From: an uncultured bacterium
GTDB lineage: Bacteria; Planctomycetota; UBA1135; GCA-002686595
NCBI GenBank assembly: GCA_938075305.1
Contig: CALJGV010000010.1
Span: forward strand, 124,001-188,000
Length of the DNA: 64,000 nt
Reading direction: 5' to 3'
Of this stretch, positions 8,569 to 17,374 are shown one piece after another; within the stretch, counting starts at the first letter, position 1; each line of letters opens with the position of its first letter. The position numbers were made by a program, and so were the translations under genes. A model generated the notes under the pieces. It was given only the letters and a program-made list of their open reading frames with translations, was not told the origin of the DNA and made no database searches.

Positions 8569-8979
8569 GGATCCGAGCCCTCCCAGGACTCCCGGCCTCG
8601 AGCCAAGAAGGCTCTCCGGGAACGCAATCGGGCGCGATCAGATCACGTCCGACCCCCTTGCGTCCCGAACGACGGAAACCGCCGGACCGAGGTGCGGATG
8701 CGACGGAAGGGTCCCCAACCTCCCGACGTCGCACGACTCCTTTAACACGACACCCGAGTACGCCGTCCCCACGGCGGCCCGGGATCCGCTCCTCCTCGCA
8801 GAGAGCGTCCGTGTCCCCACACGTTCGCCCTCCAGCCCACGTCGCCCCTGGCCGAAGCCGTCGAGCGACGAGAGGTCTAATGATCCTGCGCGGTCCCCAT
8901 GGAGCCTCACCCACGACGCACCGCTGGCCTGCCCCAGGGGGAGGCGCAGCTGAGTCGGAGAGTCGTTGTGTCGAGGCAT

Positions 8980-9247
8980 GGGAGCTGGTGGATCTGGCGG
9001 CTCCCTGGCGGTCTCGGCCTCGACGCTGAGGAAACCGTCCCGGGGCCGGCCGGAGCCGACCCCGGTCCGGCAGGGCAGATGAGGAACGGTTGTTCCTATC
9101 CGACCCGCGGTCCTCAGTCCGAGGCGAAACCGTTGCGGGTTCCGCGGCGCTCCTCGGACGACGATCCCGAAGGGTCGGGCGGTCGACATTCGGAAGCTCG
9201 GCTGCCCGCGAGGGGCCCGTGGCTTTGCGTCCCGGACTCGCGTCCGG
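8980..9247. other. Cluster of six inverted repeats, candidate structured RNA
   Basis: In order: GGGAGC/GCTCCC (8980-9005); a 36-nt hairpin at 9035-9070 with 13 pairs, one A-C mismatch, a symmetric 2x2 internal loop and a CGGA tetraloop; AGGAAC-GGTT-GTTCCT (9082-9097); GTCCGAGG/CCTCGGAC (9117-9159) enclosing a smaller imperfect stem; CCCGA/TCGGG (9166-9179); CCGGAC-TCGC-GTCCGG (9232-9247). Two of these close on tetraloops. The strand cannot be decided from the sequence. High GC makes 5-6 bp stems common by chance, so the weight rests on the 13-pair and 8-pair elements. Confidence 0.35.
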
Positions 9248-9328
9248 TTTGCCTTTGTCGTGTCGCCTTTGGAGCCCCACAGGATAGCCAGGAAATTGCA
9301 TTGGGCAAATGGAGGCCCGGGATTGGGC

Positions 9329-9345
9329 CTGGAAACGTTTTCCAG
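9329..9345. promoter_or_regulatory. LacI/GalR-type operator-like palindrome
   Basis: CTGGAAA-CGT-TTTCCAG is a perfect 7-bp inverted repeat around a central CGT. Its core TGGAAACGTTTTCC resembles the CG-centred operators of LacI/GalR-family regulators. It lies 137 bp before the phosphatase start. No LacI-family gene is in the window. Confidence 0.4.
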
Positions 9346-9481
9346 CCGCTCACATGTGCGTGACTGGCAGGGGCTTACAGAGCAAGGTGGGCCTCCACGC
9401 TCCGCTGTGATTGGGGCCTGGCCGTGTGCGAAGCACAATCTCGCCCCTCCCCAGCGCTGTCCCTCAGACCTCCCTCCGATC

Positions 9482-11179
9482 GTGATCCCTCTCTTCAGCC
9501 TGAGCCTCGCGGCGACCGCCTCCTTCGCCTCTCTGACCCTCTCCGCCCCTGTGGTTCAGGAAGCGGGCGAGGGCGCCCCGGCGCGCCCCCGCCTGGTCGT
9601 CCTGCTGTCCGTTGATCAGATGATCCCGGAGCAGCTCACGCGGTTGAGGCCGGCCTTCACGGGGGGCTTCGCGCGCCTCCTCGAGGAGGGGACGGTCTTC
9701 GACGCAGCGACCCTCGACTACGCACGGACCGAGACGGGGGCGGGGCACACGACGCTCTCGACCGGCTGCCTGCCCAGGAGCCACGGGATCGTCGGCAACG
9801 GCTTCTTCGACCGGGAGGCCGGGCGGTTCCAGTACTGCGTGGAGGACGACGCGGTGGCCTCGATGACCTCCAACGGGCGGGTCGAGGCCCCGAAGGCGGG
9901 CGCGGGCGCGGGGCAGGGGCGACGCTCCCCTCGAAACCTGGCTCGCCCGACACTCGGCGAGTATCTCCAGGCCCAGATCCCGGGCGCGAAGGTGGCCTCG
10001 GTCTCCGCGAAGGACCGGGCCGCCATCGGAATGGGGGGGCGGTCGAACGGGGCCGTCCTCTGGTGGGACAAGCTGGGCGCGGGCTTCGTGACCTCGACCT
10101 GGTATGCGGACTCGCTCCCGACCTGGGTGAACGAGTGGAACGCGACCTGGTTGGAGCGCGCCGGCGGATGGGAGTGGGTGCCGTCGCTCCCTGACAACGT
10201 GGAGGAGCTGGGCACCGCCCCGGACGAGCGGCCGGGCGAGCGTCCGTTCGGCACCCGCGGGACCAAGCTGCCCTACACCCTCGGCGACAGCTCGAGCCCC
10301 GCGCGGCTGGCGGGGGAGGTCTACCAGACCCCCCTCGTTGATCGGTTCACCGCCGAGATGGGACGCATCGCCCTGAGGGAGCTGGAGCTCGGCATGGACG
10401 ACGCGACGGACCTCTTGGCCATGAGCTTCTCGGGCTGCGACGTGGTCGGGCACGGCTTCGGGCCCTACAGCCGGGAGGTCACCGATCTCCTCCTTCGCCT
10501 CGACGTCGAGCTCGGCGCCTTCTTCGACGAGCTCGATGAGCGGGTCGGGAGAGGCCGCTGGGTCGCAGCCCTCAGCGCCGACCACGGGGTGCTCCCCCTT
10601 CCTGAGTACGTGGCCGATCGGGGCCAGCCCGCCCTTCGGGTCCCCCTCGTCGAGGCGGGTAGCTTCACGGCCAAGCTGAGCCTGGAGCTCTCCGAGGCTC
10701 TCGGGCACCGTGTCCGGATCTATCGTCGCGACGGGGGCCTGGTCATGGACCGCAGGGACCTCGCCGCCGGCGAGCTCACAGTGGACCTCGCCTGTGATCG
10801 TTTGATCGAGATCGCCCGGAGGGTCTCGGCCGAGACGGAGTGGGTGCAGAGCGCCCACGACTATCGCACCGTGGCCGCCCTCACCGAGGAGGCCAGCGGC
10901 GTCGACGCGCTCCTGAGGAACACCTACTTCCCCGGCCGCTCCCCGGACGTGGTGCTGCTCAACCAGCCGGGCGTGCTGGTCCCCAGCGGTCTCGGGACCT
11001 CCCACGGATCACACCACATGTACGACCGGCGGGTCCCGCTGGTCTTCATGGGCGCCGGGGTCTCCTCCACGACCCGCAGCGATCGCGTGGGAACCGAGGA
11101 CACGGTGCCGACGCTCCTCTCGCTCCTGGGGTGCGCCCCGGTGGAGGGGCTGGACGGGGTGGACCTCGGCGTCCGCTGA
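9482..11179 (+). CDS. Secreted alkaline phosphatase-superfamily protein (PafA-like)
   Basis: A 565-residue protein from a GTG at 9482, chosen because a signal peptide (FSLSLAATASFASLTLSAPV, then VVQEAG) follows directly; the frame is open further upstream but there it looks non-coding. LSVDQMIPEQL contains the first metal-binding Asp of the superfamily and RTETGAGHTTLSTG the Thr nucleophile block of PafA/NPP enzymes. SADHGVLPLPEY and LGTSHGSHHMYDRRVPLVFMG give the Asp-His and His metal ligands. PafA-type enzymes hydrolyse phosphate monoesters in the periplasm; NPP members take diesters, and the exact substrate is not decidable here. It is convergent with kdsA, with only 17 bp between the stops. 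Confidence 0.88.
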   Translation: MIPLFSLSLAATASFASLTLSAPVVQEAGEGAPARPRLVVLLSVDQMIPEQLTRLRPAFTGGFARLLEEGTVFDAATLDYARTETGAGHTTLSTGCLPRSHGIVGNGFFDREAGRFQYCVEDDAVASMTSNGRVEAPKAGAGAGQGRRSPRNLARPTLGEYLQAQIPGAKVASVSAKDRAAIGMGGRSNGAVLWWDKLGAGFVTSTWYADSLPTWVNEWNATWLERAGGWEWVPSLPDNVEELGTAPDERPGERPFGTRGTKLPYTLGDSSSPARLAGEVYQTPLVDRFTAEMGRIALRELELGMDDATDLLAMSFSGCDVVGHGFGPYSREVTDLLLRLDVELGAFFDELDERVGRGRWVAALSADHGVLPLPEYVADRGQPALRVPLVEAGSFTAKLSLELSEALGHRVRIYRRDGGLVMDRRDLAAGELTVDLACDRLIEIARRVSAETEWVQSAHDYRTVAALTEEASGVDALLRNTYFPGRSPDVVLLNQPGVLVPSGLGTSHGSHHMYDRRVPLVFMGAGVSSTTRSDRVGTEDTVPTLLSLLGCAPVEGLDGVDLGVR

Positions 11180-11196
11180 CCCCGGATCGCGGGCGC

Positions 11197-12024
11197 TCAG
11201 ACGGCCGCGTGGACGGCCATGAGCTCGTCCAGCACGGCGGGCATGTGATCGAGGAGCACCATGTTGGGCCCGTCGGAGGGGGAGCTGTCCGGGTCGGGGT
11301 GCGTCTCCATGAAGAGCCCGTGGACCTCGCCTGTGGCGACGGCCGCGCGGGCGAGGAGCGGCACCAGGGTCCGGTCGCCGCCGGTGCGGTCGCCCAGGGC
11401 TCCGGGTCGCTGGACGCTGTGGGTGGCGTCGAAGATGACGGGGTGCCCCGTCTCGCCCATGTCCCGCAGCCCGGCCATGTCGACGACGAGGCGGCCGTAC
11501 CCGAACGAGGTCCCACGCTCGGTGACCATCACGGCCTCGCCGCCCGAGTCGGTCACCTTCTTCACCACGTTCGCCATGTCCCAGGGCGCGAGGAACTGCC
11601 CCTTCTTGACGTTGACCGGCTTACCGGTCCGGGCGGCGGCCACCAGGAGGTCCGTCTGCCTGCACAGGAAGGCGGGGATCTGAAGGACGTCCACGACCTC
11701 GGCCACGGCCGCGCACTGCTCGGGGAGGTGCACGTCGGTCACCACCGGAACGCCCACCTCGGTCCGGATCTCCGAGAGCCACTGGAGCCCCTCTTCCATG
11801 CCCGGCCCGCGGCCGCCGCCGATGCTGGAGCGGTTGGCCTTGTCGAAGCTCGCCTTGAAGACGAAGGGCAGCCCACGCTCGGCCATCAGGTCCCGGAGGG
11901 TCCCGGCGATGTCGAGGGCGAGCTGGCGCGACTGGAGCACGCAGGGACCGGCGAGGAAGAAGAGGGGGCCGTTGCCGATGGGCTGGCCGCCGATCTCGAA
12001 GGCGTTGGGGGCGGGGCGGGACAT
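11197..12024 (-). CDS. kdsA: 3-deoxy-8-phosphooctulonate synthase
   Basis: A 275-residue protein from the ATG at 12024. An upstream in-frame ATG at 12036 overlaps a TATGGT -10-like hexamer and is therefore less likely. The enzyme condenses PEP and arabinose-5-phosphate to Kdo-8-P for the LPS inner core. Family blocks are [26 protein letters not shown] and [11 protein letters not shown]. Near the N-terminus the motif AGPCVL has Cys28 where E. coli KdsA has Asn, which marks the metal-dependent class (Aquifex type). kdsB, kdsC and kdsD are not in the window. Confidence 0.95.
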   Translation of the reverse strand: MSRPAPNAFEIGGQPIGNGPLFFLAGPCVLQSRQLALDIAGTLRDLMAERGLPFVFKASFDKANRSSIGGGRGPGMEEGLQWLSEIRTEVGVPVVTDVHLPEQCAAVAEVVDVLQIPAFLCRQTDLLVAAARTGKPVNVKKGQFLAPWDMANVVKKVTDSGGEAVMVTERGTSFGYGRLVVDMAGLRDMGETGHPVIFDATHSVQRPGALGDRTGGDRTLVPLLARAAVATGEVHGLFMETHPDPDSSPSDGPNMVLLDHMPAVLDELMAVHAAV

Positions 12025-12031
12025 GCGGGGC

Positions 12032-12037
12032 ACCATA
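12032..12037 (-). promoter_or_regulatory. -10-like hexamer of kdsA, leaderless spacing
   Basis: TATGGT on the minus strand, ending 7 nt before the kdsA ATG at 12024. That distance would put transcription start at or next to the A of the start codon. No clear -35 box is visible. Confidence 0.5.
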
Positions 12038-12097
12038 GCGACCGGCGGCGAGGGAGGGGGAGGGGATTCACCGGCCCGGGGGCGGGCTTCGCTGGAG

Positions 12098-12103
12098 TAC
12101 CCT
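12098..12103 (+). promoter_or_regulatory. -10-like hexamer of the RmlD-like gene, leaderless spacing
   Basis: TACCCT on the plus strand, ending 7 nt before the GTG at 12111, in the same arrangement as kdsA on the other strand. No -35 box is recognisable. Confidence 0.45.
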
Positions 12104-12110
12104 TCCCGGC

Positions 12111-13058
12111 GTGGAACGAACGACCTTGATCACCGGCGGGAGCGGCTTCCTCGGAGCTCACGTGGTGGCGGCGGCGGTGGCCCGCAGCCAGGCCGAGGCG
12201 ACCCTCTCCGAGCCGCTCGGCCCGCTGGTGGTCGCCCAGAGCCGGAGCTCCGCGCTGCTCGCGCCGCGCTTCTGCTCGCCGCGCGACGCGGCGCAGTGGA
12301 TCGAGGTGGACCTGCTGGTGGACCTCGCGGCGCTGCTCGAGCGCGTCCGTCCCACTGAGATCATCCACTGCGCGGCCCTCAGCCGCGCCGCGGACTGCGA
12401 GGCGGACCCCTCCGGCGCACGAGCCATCAACGTGGAGGTGCCAGCCCAGCTCGCCAGCTGGGCGGCGGCCAGCGACGCGCGCCTCGTGCACGTGAGCACG
12501 GACCTCGTCTTCGGGGGGGAGGACGCGCCTGCCGGAGGCTTCGACGAGGACGCGCCGCCGGCGCCCCTCTCGGAGTACGGCCGGACCAAGCTCGACGGGG
12601 AGCGCGCGGTCATGGCAGCGTTGCCAGCGGCCACCGTGGCGCGGCTCCCCCTCCTCTACGGCGACTCCGCTGGCCGTGGGCTGGGGGCCAGTGACTCCCT
12701 GCTGGGGCAGGTGGATCGCGGCGATTCCCCGCGCCTGTTCGTGGATGAGTGGCGCACGCCCCTGGAGGTCTCGAGCGCCGCGGCGGCCCTGGTCGAGCTT
12801 CTCGACTTCGACGCCCCTGGCGTCGTCCATATCGCGGGCCCTGACAGGGTCTCCAGGTACGAGCTCGGGGTGGAGGTGCTCGCCTCCATGGGGCTTTCCC
12901 GGGATGAGGCGGCGGCGGAGCTGACCCCCACGCGCCAGGCGGACCTCGACGCGGGGGCGCCGCGTCCCAGGGACGTGTCGCTCGACGCCACCCGGGCTGT
13001 CGCAGCGCTCTCCGTCGACCTGCCGGGTGTGGCGGCGGGGCTCGGGCGGGTGCACTGA
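12111..13058 (+). CDS. RmlD-like NAD(P)-dependent sugar-nucleotide reductase/epimerase
   Basis: A 315-residue short-chain dehydrogenase of the extended type, from a GTG at 12111. The Rossmann motif [11 protein letters not shown] is at residues 8-18 and the active-site pair YGRTK near residue 145, with [11 protein letters not shown] carrying the conserved Ser-Thr-Asp. Overall order and length match dTDP-4-dehydrorhamnose reductase (RmlD) and related reductases. No rmlA, rmlB or rmlC lies nearby, so rhamnose synthesis is not established and another 4-keto sugar or dihydroflavonol-type substrate is possible. It is divergent from kdsA with 86 bp between starts; valS follows after 111 bp. Confidence 0.75.
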   Translation: MERTTLITGGSGFLGAHVVAAAVARSQAEATLSEPLGPLVVAQSRSSALLAPRFCSPRDAAQWIEVDLLVDLAALLERVRPTEIIHCAALSRAADCEADPSGARAINVEVPAQLASWAAASDARLVHVSTDLVFGGEDAPAGGFDEDAPPAPLSEYGRTKLDGERAVMAALPAATVARLPLLYGDSAGRGLGASDSLLGQVDRGDSPRLFVDEWRTPLEVSSAAAALVELLDFDAPGVVHIAGPDRVSRYELGVEVLASMGLSRDEAAAELTPTRQADLDAGAPRPRDVSLDATRAVAALSVDLPGVAAGLGRVH

Positions 13059-13169
13059 ACTCGGAGCCCGACGGGCCCGGATTTCGACGATCCGGCGGCG
13101 CGGGTTGACCGGCCCGCGCCGGTCGGATGCCATGTGCGCGCTCGATCATCCCCGTCGGGCCCGGATCCC

Positions 13170-15842
13170 ATGGAACTCTCGACGCGCTACACACCCAAGG
13201 ACATCGAGGAGCCGCTCTACACGAAGTGGAACGACTCCGGCTGCTTTCAACCGCCCGCCGAGGGCGAGGGGAGCGGGAAGCCGTTCACGGTGATGATCCC
13301 GCCGCCCAACGTCACCGGGGTCCTACACATGGGGCACGCGCTGAACGGGACCGTGCAGGACATCGTGGTGCGCCACCGGCGCAAGTCTGGCTTCGACACC
13401 CTCTGGGTGCCGGGGACGGACCACGCAGGGATCGCGACCCAGGCCGTGGTGGAGAAGCGCATCTACGCCGAGGAGGGCAAGACTCGCGATGACCTCGGCA
13501 GGGAGGAGTTCCTGCGCCGTATCTGGGACTGGAAGGAGGAGCACGGGAACATGATCCTGCGCCAGTTCAAGAGCCTCGGCTGCTCGTGCGACTGGACGCG
13601 GACGAAGTTCACCATGGACGAGGACATGTCCCTCGCCGTGCGCACGTCCTTCGTTGACCTCTGGGAGAAGGGGCTCATCTACCGCGGCGCCCGCCTGGTC
13701 AACTGGGACTGCGTGCTCCAGACCGCCGTCAGCGACGACGAGATCGAGTACGTCACGAAGAAGGGCAAGCTCTGGCACCTGCGCTACCCGATCACGGGGC
13801 GCGACGGGGAGTTCCTCGTGGTCGCCACCACGCGGCCCGAGACCATGCTCGGCGACACCGGGGTGGCGGTGCACCCCGACGATGACCGCTACCGGGACCT
13901 CGTGGGAAAGACGGTCCAACTGCCCTTCGTGGATCGGGAGATCCCGATCGTGGCGGATGACTCCGTGGACCCGGAGTTCGGCTCCGGCGCCGTGAAGATC
14001 ACCCCCGGCCACGACCCTGCCGACTACGAGCGCGGTCAGCGGCACAACCTGCCGATCATCAACCTGCTCGAGAAGGACGGTTCGCTCAACGACAACGGCG
14101 GCCCCTTCGCCGGCCAGACGCGCGAGAAGGTCCGCAAGGACCTGGTGGCGCAGATGGACGAGATGGGCCTCCTCGCCGAGGTCGAGGACATCACGCACAA
14201 CGTCTCCACCTCGGACCGCTCCAAGTCGCCCGTGGAGCCCCTCGTCAGCGAGCAGTGGTTCGTGAAAATGGAGCCGCTCGCCGAGCCGGCCATCGGCGCC
14301 CTCAAGAAGGGCGACCTGCAGTTCCGGCCCGAACGCTGGGGCAAGGTCTACCTGCACTGGCTCGAGAACGTCCAGGACTGGTGCATCTCACGTCAGCTGT
14401 GGTGGGGGCACCGGATTCCCGTGTGGTACGACGAGGACGACGTGGCGGTGGCCTCGGTCGACGGGCTCGAGATCGGGGATGCGCACCCCAAGACCGGCAA
14501 GCCCATCGTCCGCCAGGACCCCGACGTGCTCGACACCTGGGCGTCGTCATGGCTCTTCCCGATCGCGACCCTCGGGTGGCCGGACAAGGAGGCCACGGAT
14601 CTCGCCCGGTTCTATCCGACGCAGTTCCTCTCGACCGCCCAGGAGATCATCTACCTGTGGGTCGCGCGCATGGTCATGGCGGGCTACGCCTTCATGCCGG
14701 AGCGCCCCGAAGGTGAGCGCAACCCGTTCTCGACCTGTTACATCCACGCCACGGTGCTCGACGCCAAGGGCAAGAGGATGAGCAAGTCGGCGGGCAACGG
14801 GATCGACCCGCTGGACATGATCGAGCAGTACGGGGCGGACGCGGTCCGCTTCTCGCTCGTGCTCCTCACGAAGGAGGGGCAGGACGTGCGCCTGGCGCCG
14901 GACCGCTTCGAGCAGGGCAGCCGCTTCTGCAACAAGGTCTGGAACGCTGCGCGCTTCGTGATGCTCAACCTGGCCGGCGACCGTTCGGCCGAGCCGTCCA
15001 CCCGCTTCGAGGACCGCTGGATCATGAGCCGCCTCGCGCGCACGATCGGAGAGGTCTCCTCGGCACTGGATGAGTACCGCTTCAACGACGCGGCCTCGAC
15101 CATGTACCGCTTCGTCTGGAACGACTTCTGCGACTGGTACGTCGAGCTCTCCAAGCACCGCCTCACCGGAGACGACGAGGCCTCCGCCCGGGACGCCCGC
15201 ACCACCCTCGCGCGGGTCCTGAAGGACACGCTCGGGCTGCTGCACCCCTTCACCCCCTACATCACCGAGAAGCTCTGGGAGGCGCTCCACGAGACCCTCG
15301 GGGAGACGCCCGAGCACATGCTCGCCGTTGCGCCCTGGCCCACGGGCGAGGGGCTCGCCGTGGATGAGGGCGCCGAGGGCGAGATGCAGGCGGTCCAGGA
15401 CCTGGTGGGCTGCGTCCGGCAGGTCCGGGCGCTGACCATGGTCGCCGAGCGTCGGCCCCTGCCGGTGATCGCCAACGTCACCCGTGAGGACCTCCGGGAG
15501 GTGCTCGATCGCCACCAGGGCGCGATCCGCTCCCTGGCCTTCCTGGAGTCGCTCACGCTCGACAGCGCTGCCCCGCGGCCCGAGGCGAGCGCCGTCGCGG
15601 TGGCCGGCGGGATCGAGGCCTACGTGGTGCTCGGCGAGGACGTCGACTTCGACAAGCTCAAGACCGTCCTCGAGGGCCGGGCCGCCAAGGCAGGCAAGGC
15701 GCTGATGGGCGCGAAGAAGAAGCTCGAGAACCCGGGCTTCCTCGCCAAGGCCGACGACGAGGTCATCGCCGCCGAGCGCCTCCGGGTCGAGGAGCTGGAG
15801 CTCGAGAAGGAGCTCCTCGAGCGCAACGTCGCGGGCTTCTGA
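13170..15842 (+). CDS. valS: Valine--tRNA ligase
   Basis: An 890-residue class Ia synthetase from the ATG at 13170, giving the usual N-terminus MELSTRYTPKDIEEPLYTKW; a GTG 36 nt upstream in frame is disfavoured. The HIGH box reads HMGH at residues 53-56 within PPPNVTGVLHMGHALNGT, and the KMSKS box reads RMSKS at about residue 536 in KGKRMSKSAGNGIDPLDM. The editing (CP1) domain, the tRNA anticodon-binding domain and the C-terminal coiled-coil arm (ending LELEKELLERNVAGF) are all present. It ends 39 bp before the convergent glycosyltransferase gene. Confidence 0.97.
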   Translation: MELSTRYTPKDIEEPLYTKWNDSGCFQPPAEGEGSGKPFTVMIPPPNVTGVLHMGHALNGTVQDIVVRHRRKSGFDTLWVPGTDHAGIATQAVVEKRIYAEEGKTRDDLGREEFLRRIWDWKEEHGNMILRQFKSLGCSCDWTRTKFTMDEDMSLAVRTSFVDLWEKGLIYRGARLVNWDCVLQTAVSDDEIEYVTKKGKLWHLRYPITGRDGEFLVVATTRPETMLGDTGVAVHPDDDRYRDLVGKTVQLPFVDREIPIVADDSVDPEFGSGAVKITPGHDPADYERGQRHNLPIINLLEKDGSLNDNGGPFAGQTREKVRKDLVAQMDEMGLLAEVEDITHNVSTSDRSKSPVEPLVSEQWFVKMEPLAEPAIGALKKGDLQFRPERWGKVYLHWLENVQDWCISRQLWWGHRIPVWYDEDDVAVASVDGLEIGDAHPKTGKPIVRQDPDVLDTWASSWLFPIATLGWPDKEATDLARFYPTQFLSTAQEIIYLWVARMVMAGYAFMPERPEGERNPFSTCYIHATVLDAKGKRMSKSAGNGIDPLDMIEQYGADAVRFSLVLLTKEGQDVRLAPDRFEQGSRFCNKVWNAARFVMLNLAGDRSAEPSTRFEDRWIMSRLARTIGEVSSALDEYRFNDAASTMYRFVWNDFCDWYVELSKHRLTGDDEASARDARTTLARVLKDTLGLLHPFTPYITEKLWEALHETLGETPEHMLAVAPWPTGEGLAVDEGAEGEMQAVQDLVGCVRQVRALTMVAERRPLPVIANVTREDLREVLDRHQGAIRSLAFLESLTLDSAAPRPEASAVAVAGGIEAYVVLGEDVDFDKLKTVLEGRAAKAGKALMGAKKKLENPGFLAKADDEVIAAERLRVEELELEKELLERNVAGF

Positions 15843-15881
15843 TCGGGCCGACCACCTCCGTCGCCTCGTGGGCGGGGGTCG

Positions 15882-17288
15882 TCAGCGCGCCGGTTGCTGC
15901 GCCGTGGGCTCCCGCCCAGGCGTCGGAAGGCCGAGGGCCACCGCCCGCCGCCGCTCCAGCCACGCGCTGGGCTTGGCGCTCGCGGCGATCCCGAGGAGGT
16001 CCCCGGTCTCATCGCCGAGGGCGGAGAGGGCGCGGTGCACGAGGATATACCAGTCCGGCGCCAGGCCCTGGAGGTCGACGAACGGGGCGAGCATGGCCAT
16101 GGCCCCCGCGGGGTTGCCGGCCTCCACCTCGATCTCCGCTGCGAGCAGGGACCGGGCGAAGCTCCAGGGGCCCTCGGTGGAGGGGAGGGCCGCGCGGGCG
16201 CTGTCGAAGCGGCCCTCGATCAGGTGCAGGCCGCTGATCTTCAGGCGAGAGAGCTCGTCCGTGATGGAGGGGAGGACCGGCTGCGCGAAGTGCTTACCGT
16301 GCGCAGCGAGTACCTGTTCGAAGCACCGGTGCGCGTCGGCGTTGTTGCCGAGGCCCGTGTGGGCCAGGCCCTCCACGTAGACGAGGTTCGGGTGAAGGTC
16401 GGGCGTGAAGCGCAGGGACGCCTGGACCGTGGCGAGCGCCGCTGCGTGGTCACCGGCCTCGGTCTGGAGGAGGCCGAGGGAGTACCCGATGCGCACCATG
16501 TTCTCGGCGTAGTGCCCCTCGGGACGGTTCTCGTTGCGCTCGAGGAACGGCCGGAAGTGTCGCTCGCCGATGGCGCGTGCCTCGTCGTGCTCCCCGTCCT
16601 TGATCAGCTGGACCACCAGATAGCCTGCGATCTCGCCGTCGGCCGGGTCGTCCTCCAGGCACATACGAAGGAGGCGTGTGTTGCGGTCATCCTTGCGGAG
16701 GCCCGTGCGGTGGGAGGGGACGTCGCCGTAGTGGATGAGCGCCGCGCCCACCGCGGAGGTGTCTCCGAATCCGCGGGCGTGGAGCTCGTTGAACCCCACG
16801 GTCAAGGTCTCGTGGACGCGCCGGTGGAAGCGCATCTCGGGGAGGTTCCTGAAGAGCCTGGGGACAAAGGCGAGCTCACCGAGCTGCTTCGCGCCGGACA
16901 TGACCTCCTCGGGGTCCGCGTCCATCTCGCTCGCGTTGTAGAGGGGCAGGCAGCCGAGGAGGACCTGGGGGTTGTTCGCCGCGGCGAGCAGGTTGGGCCC
17001 CATGTTGGGGGCGAGGCGCTCGTCGGCGTCGAGGATCAGGACGTGGGTGCCTGTGGCTCGCTCCACGCCCGCGTTCCTCGCCCGCGCGAAGTCATCGCAC
17101 CAGGGGAAGTGCACCACGACGGCGCCCTCGGCCTCGGCGATCGCGACGGTGTCGTCCGTGGACCCGGTGTCGACCACGATCATCTCGTGGACCACGCCGC
17201 GCACGGATCGCAGACAGTCAGCGAGGAAGCCGGCCTCGTTCTTCGCGATCATGCAAAGGGAGATGCGGGTGCGCGTCTTCATGGGCAT
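15882..17288 (-). CDS. Family 2 glycosyltransferase with C-terminal helical repeats
   Basis: A protein of about 468 residues. The start is taken at the ATG at 17288; another ATG at 17282 gives the same domain. The N-terminal 100 residues are a GT-A fold: ISLCMIAKNEAGFLADCLRS, IVVDTGSTDDT and the metal-binding LILDADERL. This is the SunS/LpxGT-like group of GT2 proteins in which the catalytic domain is followed by TPR-like repeats, here running to the C-terminus (helical, Ala/Leu/Arg-rich). Donor and acceptor cannot be inferred. A strong terminator hairpin lies 35 bp upstream, so it does not share the SUMF1-gene transcript. Confidence 0.8.
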   Translation of the reverse strand: MPMKTRTRISLCMIAKNEAGFLADCLRSVRGVVHEMIVVDTGSTDDTVAIAEAEGAVVVHFPWCDDFARARNAGVERATGTHVLILDADERLAPNMGPNLLAAANNPQVLLGCLPLYNASEMDADPEEVMSGAKQLGELAFVPRLFRNLPEMRFHRRVHETLTVGFNELHARGFGDTSAVGAALIHYGDVPSHRTGLRKDDRNTRLLRMCLEDDPADGEIAGYLVVQLIKDGEHDEARAIGERHFRPFLERNENRPEGHYAENMVRIGYSLGLLQTEAGDHAAALATVQASLRFTPDLHPNLVYVEGLAHTGLGNNADAHRCFEQVLAAHGKHFAQPVLPSITDELSRLKISGLHLIEGRFDSARAALPSTEGPWSFARSLLAAEIEVEAGNPAGAMAMLAPFVDLQGLAPDWYILVHRALSALGDETGDLLGIAASAKPSAWLERRRAVALGLPTPGREPTAQQPAR

Positions 17289-17322
17289 AACGTGCCAACG
17301 CCCGCGGGGTGATTCCACGAAG

Positions 17323-17358
17323 AAGCCCCCCCGGCGCGGTTCGGCGCCGGGGGGGCTT
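17323..17358 (-). terminator. Strong GC-rich hairpin terminator
   Basis: A perfect 15-bp stem, AAGCCCCCCCGGCGC paired with its complement around a 6-nt loop, lies 17 bp beyond the stop of the SUMF1-fold gene. On the minus strand CTTCTTCG follows the stem, a weak T-rich end. The stem can also work in the plus direction. Confidence 0.75.
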
Positions 17359-17374
17359 TGGGGGTGCGCTGGGC

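Larger units (their letters stand above)
8524..9481. other. 958-bp region without a recognisable gene
   Basis: The open frames that cross this region on both strands give Arg/Gly/Pro/Ser-rich low-complexity translations with no domain, and the third-position GC bias of neighbouring genes is lost. What it does contain is the hairpin after the sigma gene, a run of perfect inverted repeats between 8980 and 9247, and an operator-like palindrome at 9329-9345. I read it as regulatory or RNA-encoding sequence. Confidence 0.55.

Noticed and set aside
8468-9301. Long open frames on both strands between the sigma-factor gene and the phosphatase gene
   Set aside because: Translations are Arg/Gly/Pro/Ser-rich with no domain or signal, codon-position GC bias is absent, and the frames overlap one another. 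They are expected by chance in GC-rich DNA.
9028-9380. Possible RNase P RNA (GAGGAAA at 9028 and GGCTTACAG near 9372)
   Set aside because: The fragments resemble the P4 strands, but the conserved middle motifs, spacing and flanking helices are missing, and the 5' motif continues differently (CCGTCCC).
9364-9380. Sigma54-like promoter TGGCAG-N4-TTACA
   Set aside because: The -12 element lacks the invariant GC and the spacing is one base short.
12032-12036. First ATG of the kdsA frame at 12036
   Set aside because: It overlaps the TATGGT hexamer, and the second ATG at 12024 fits both the protein family N-terminus and the leaderless spacing.
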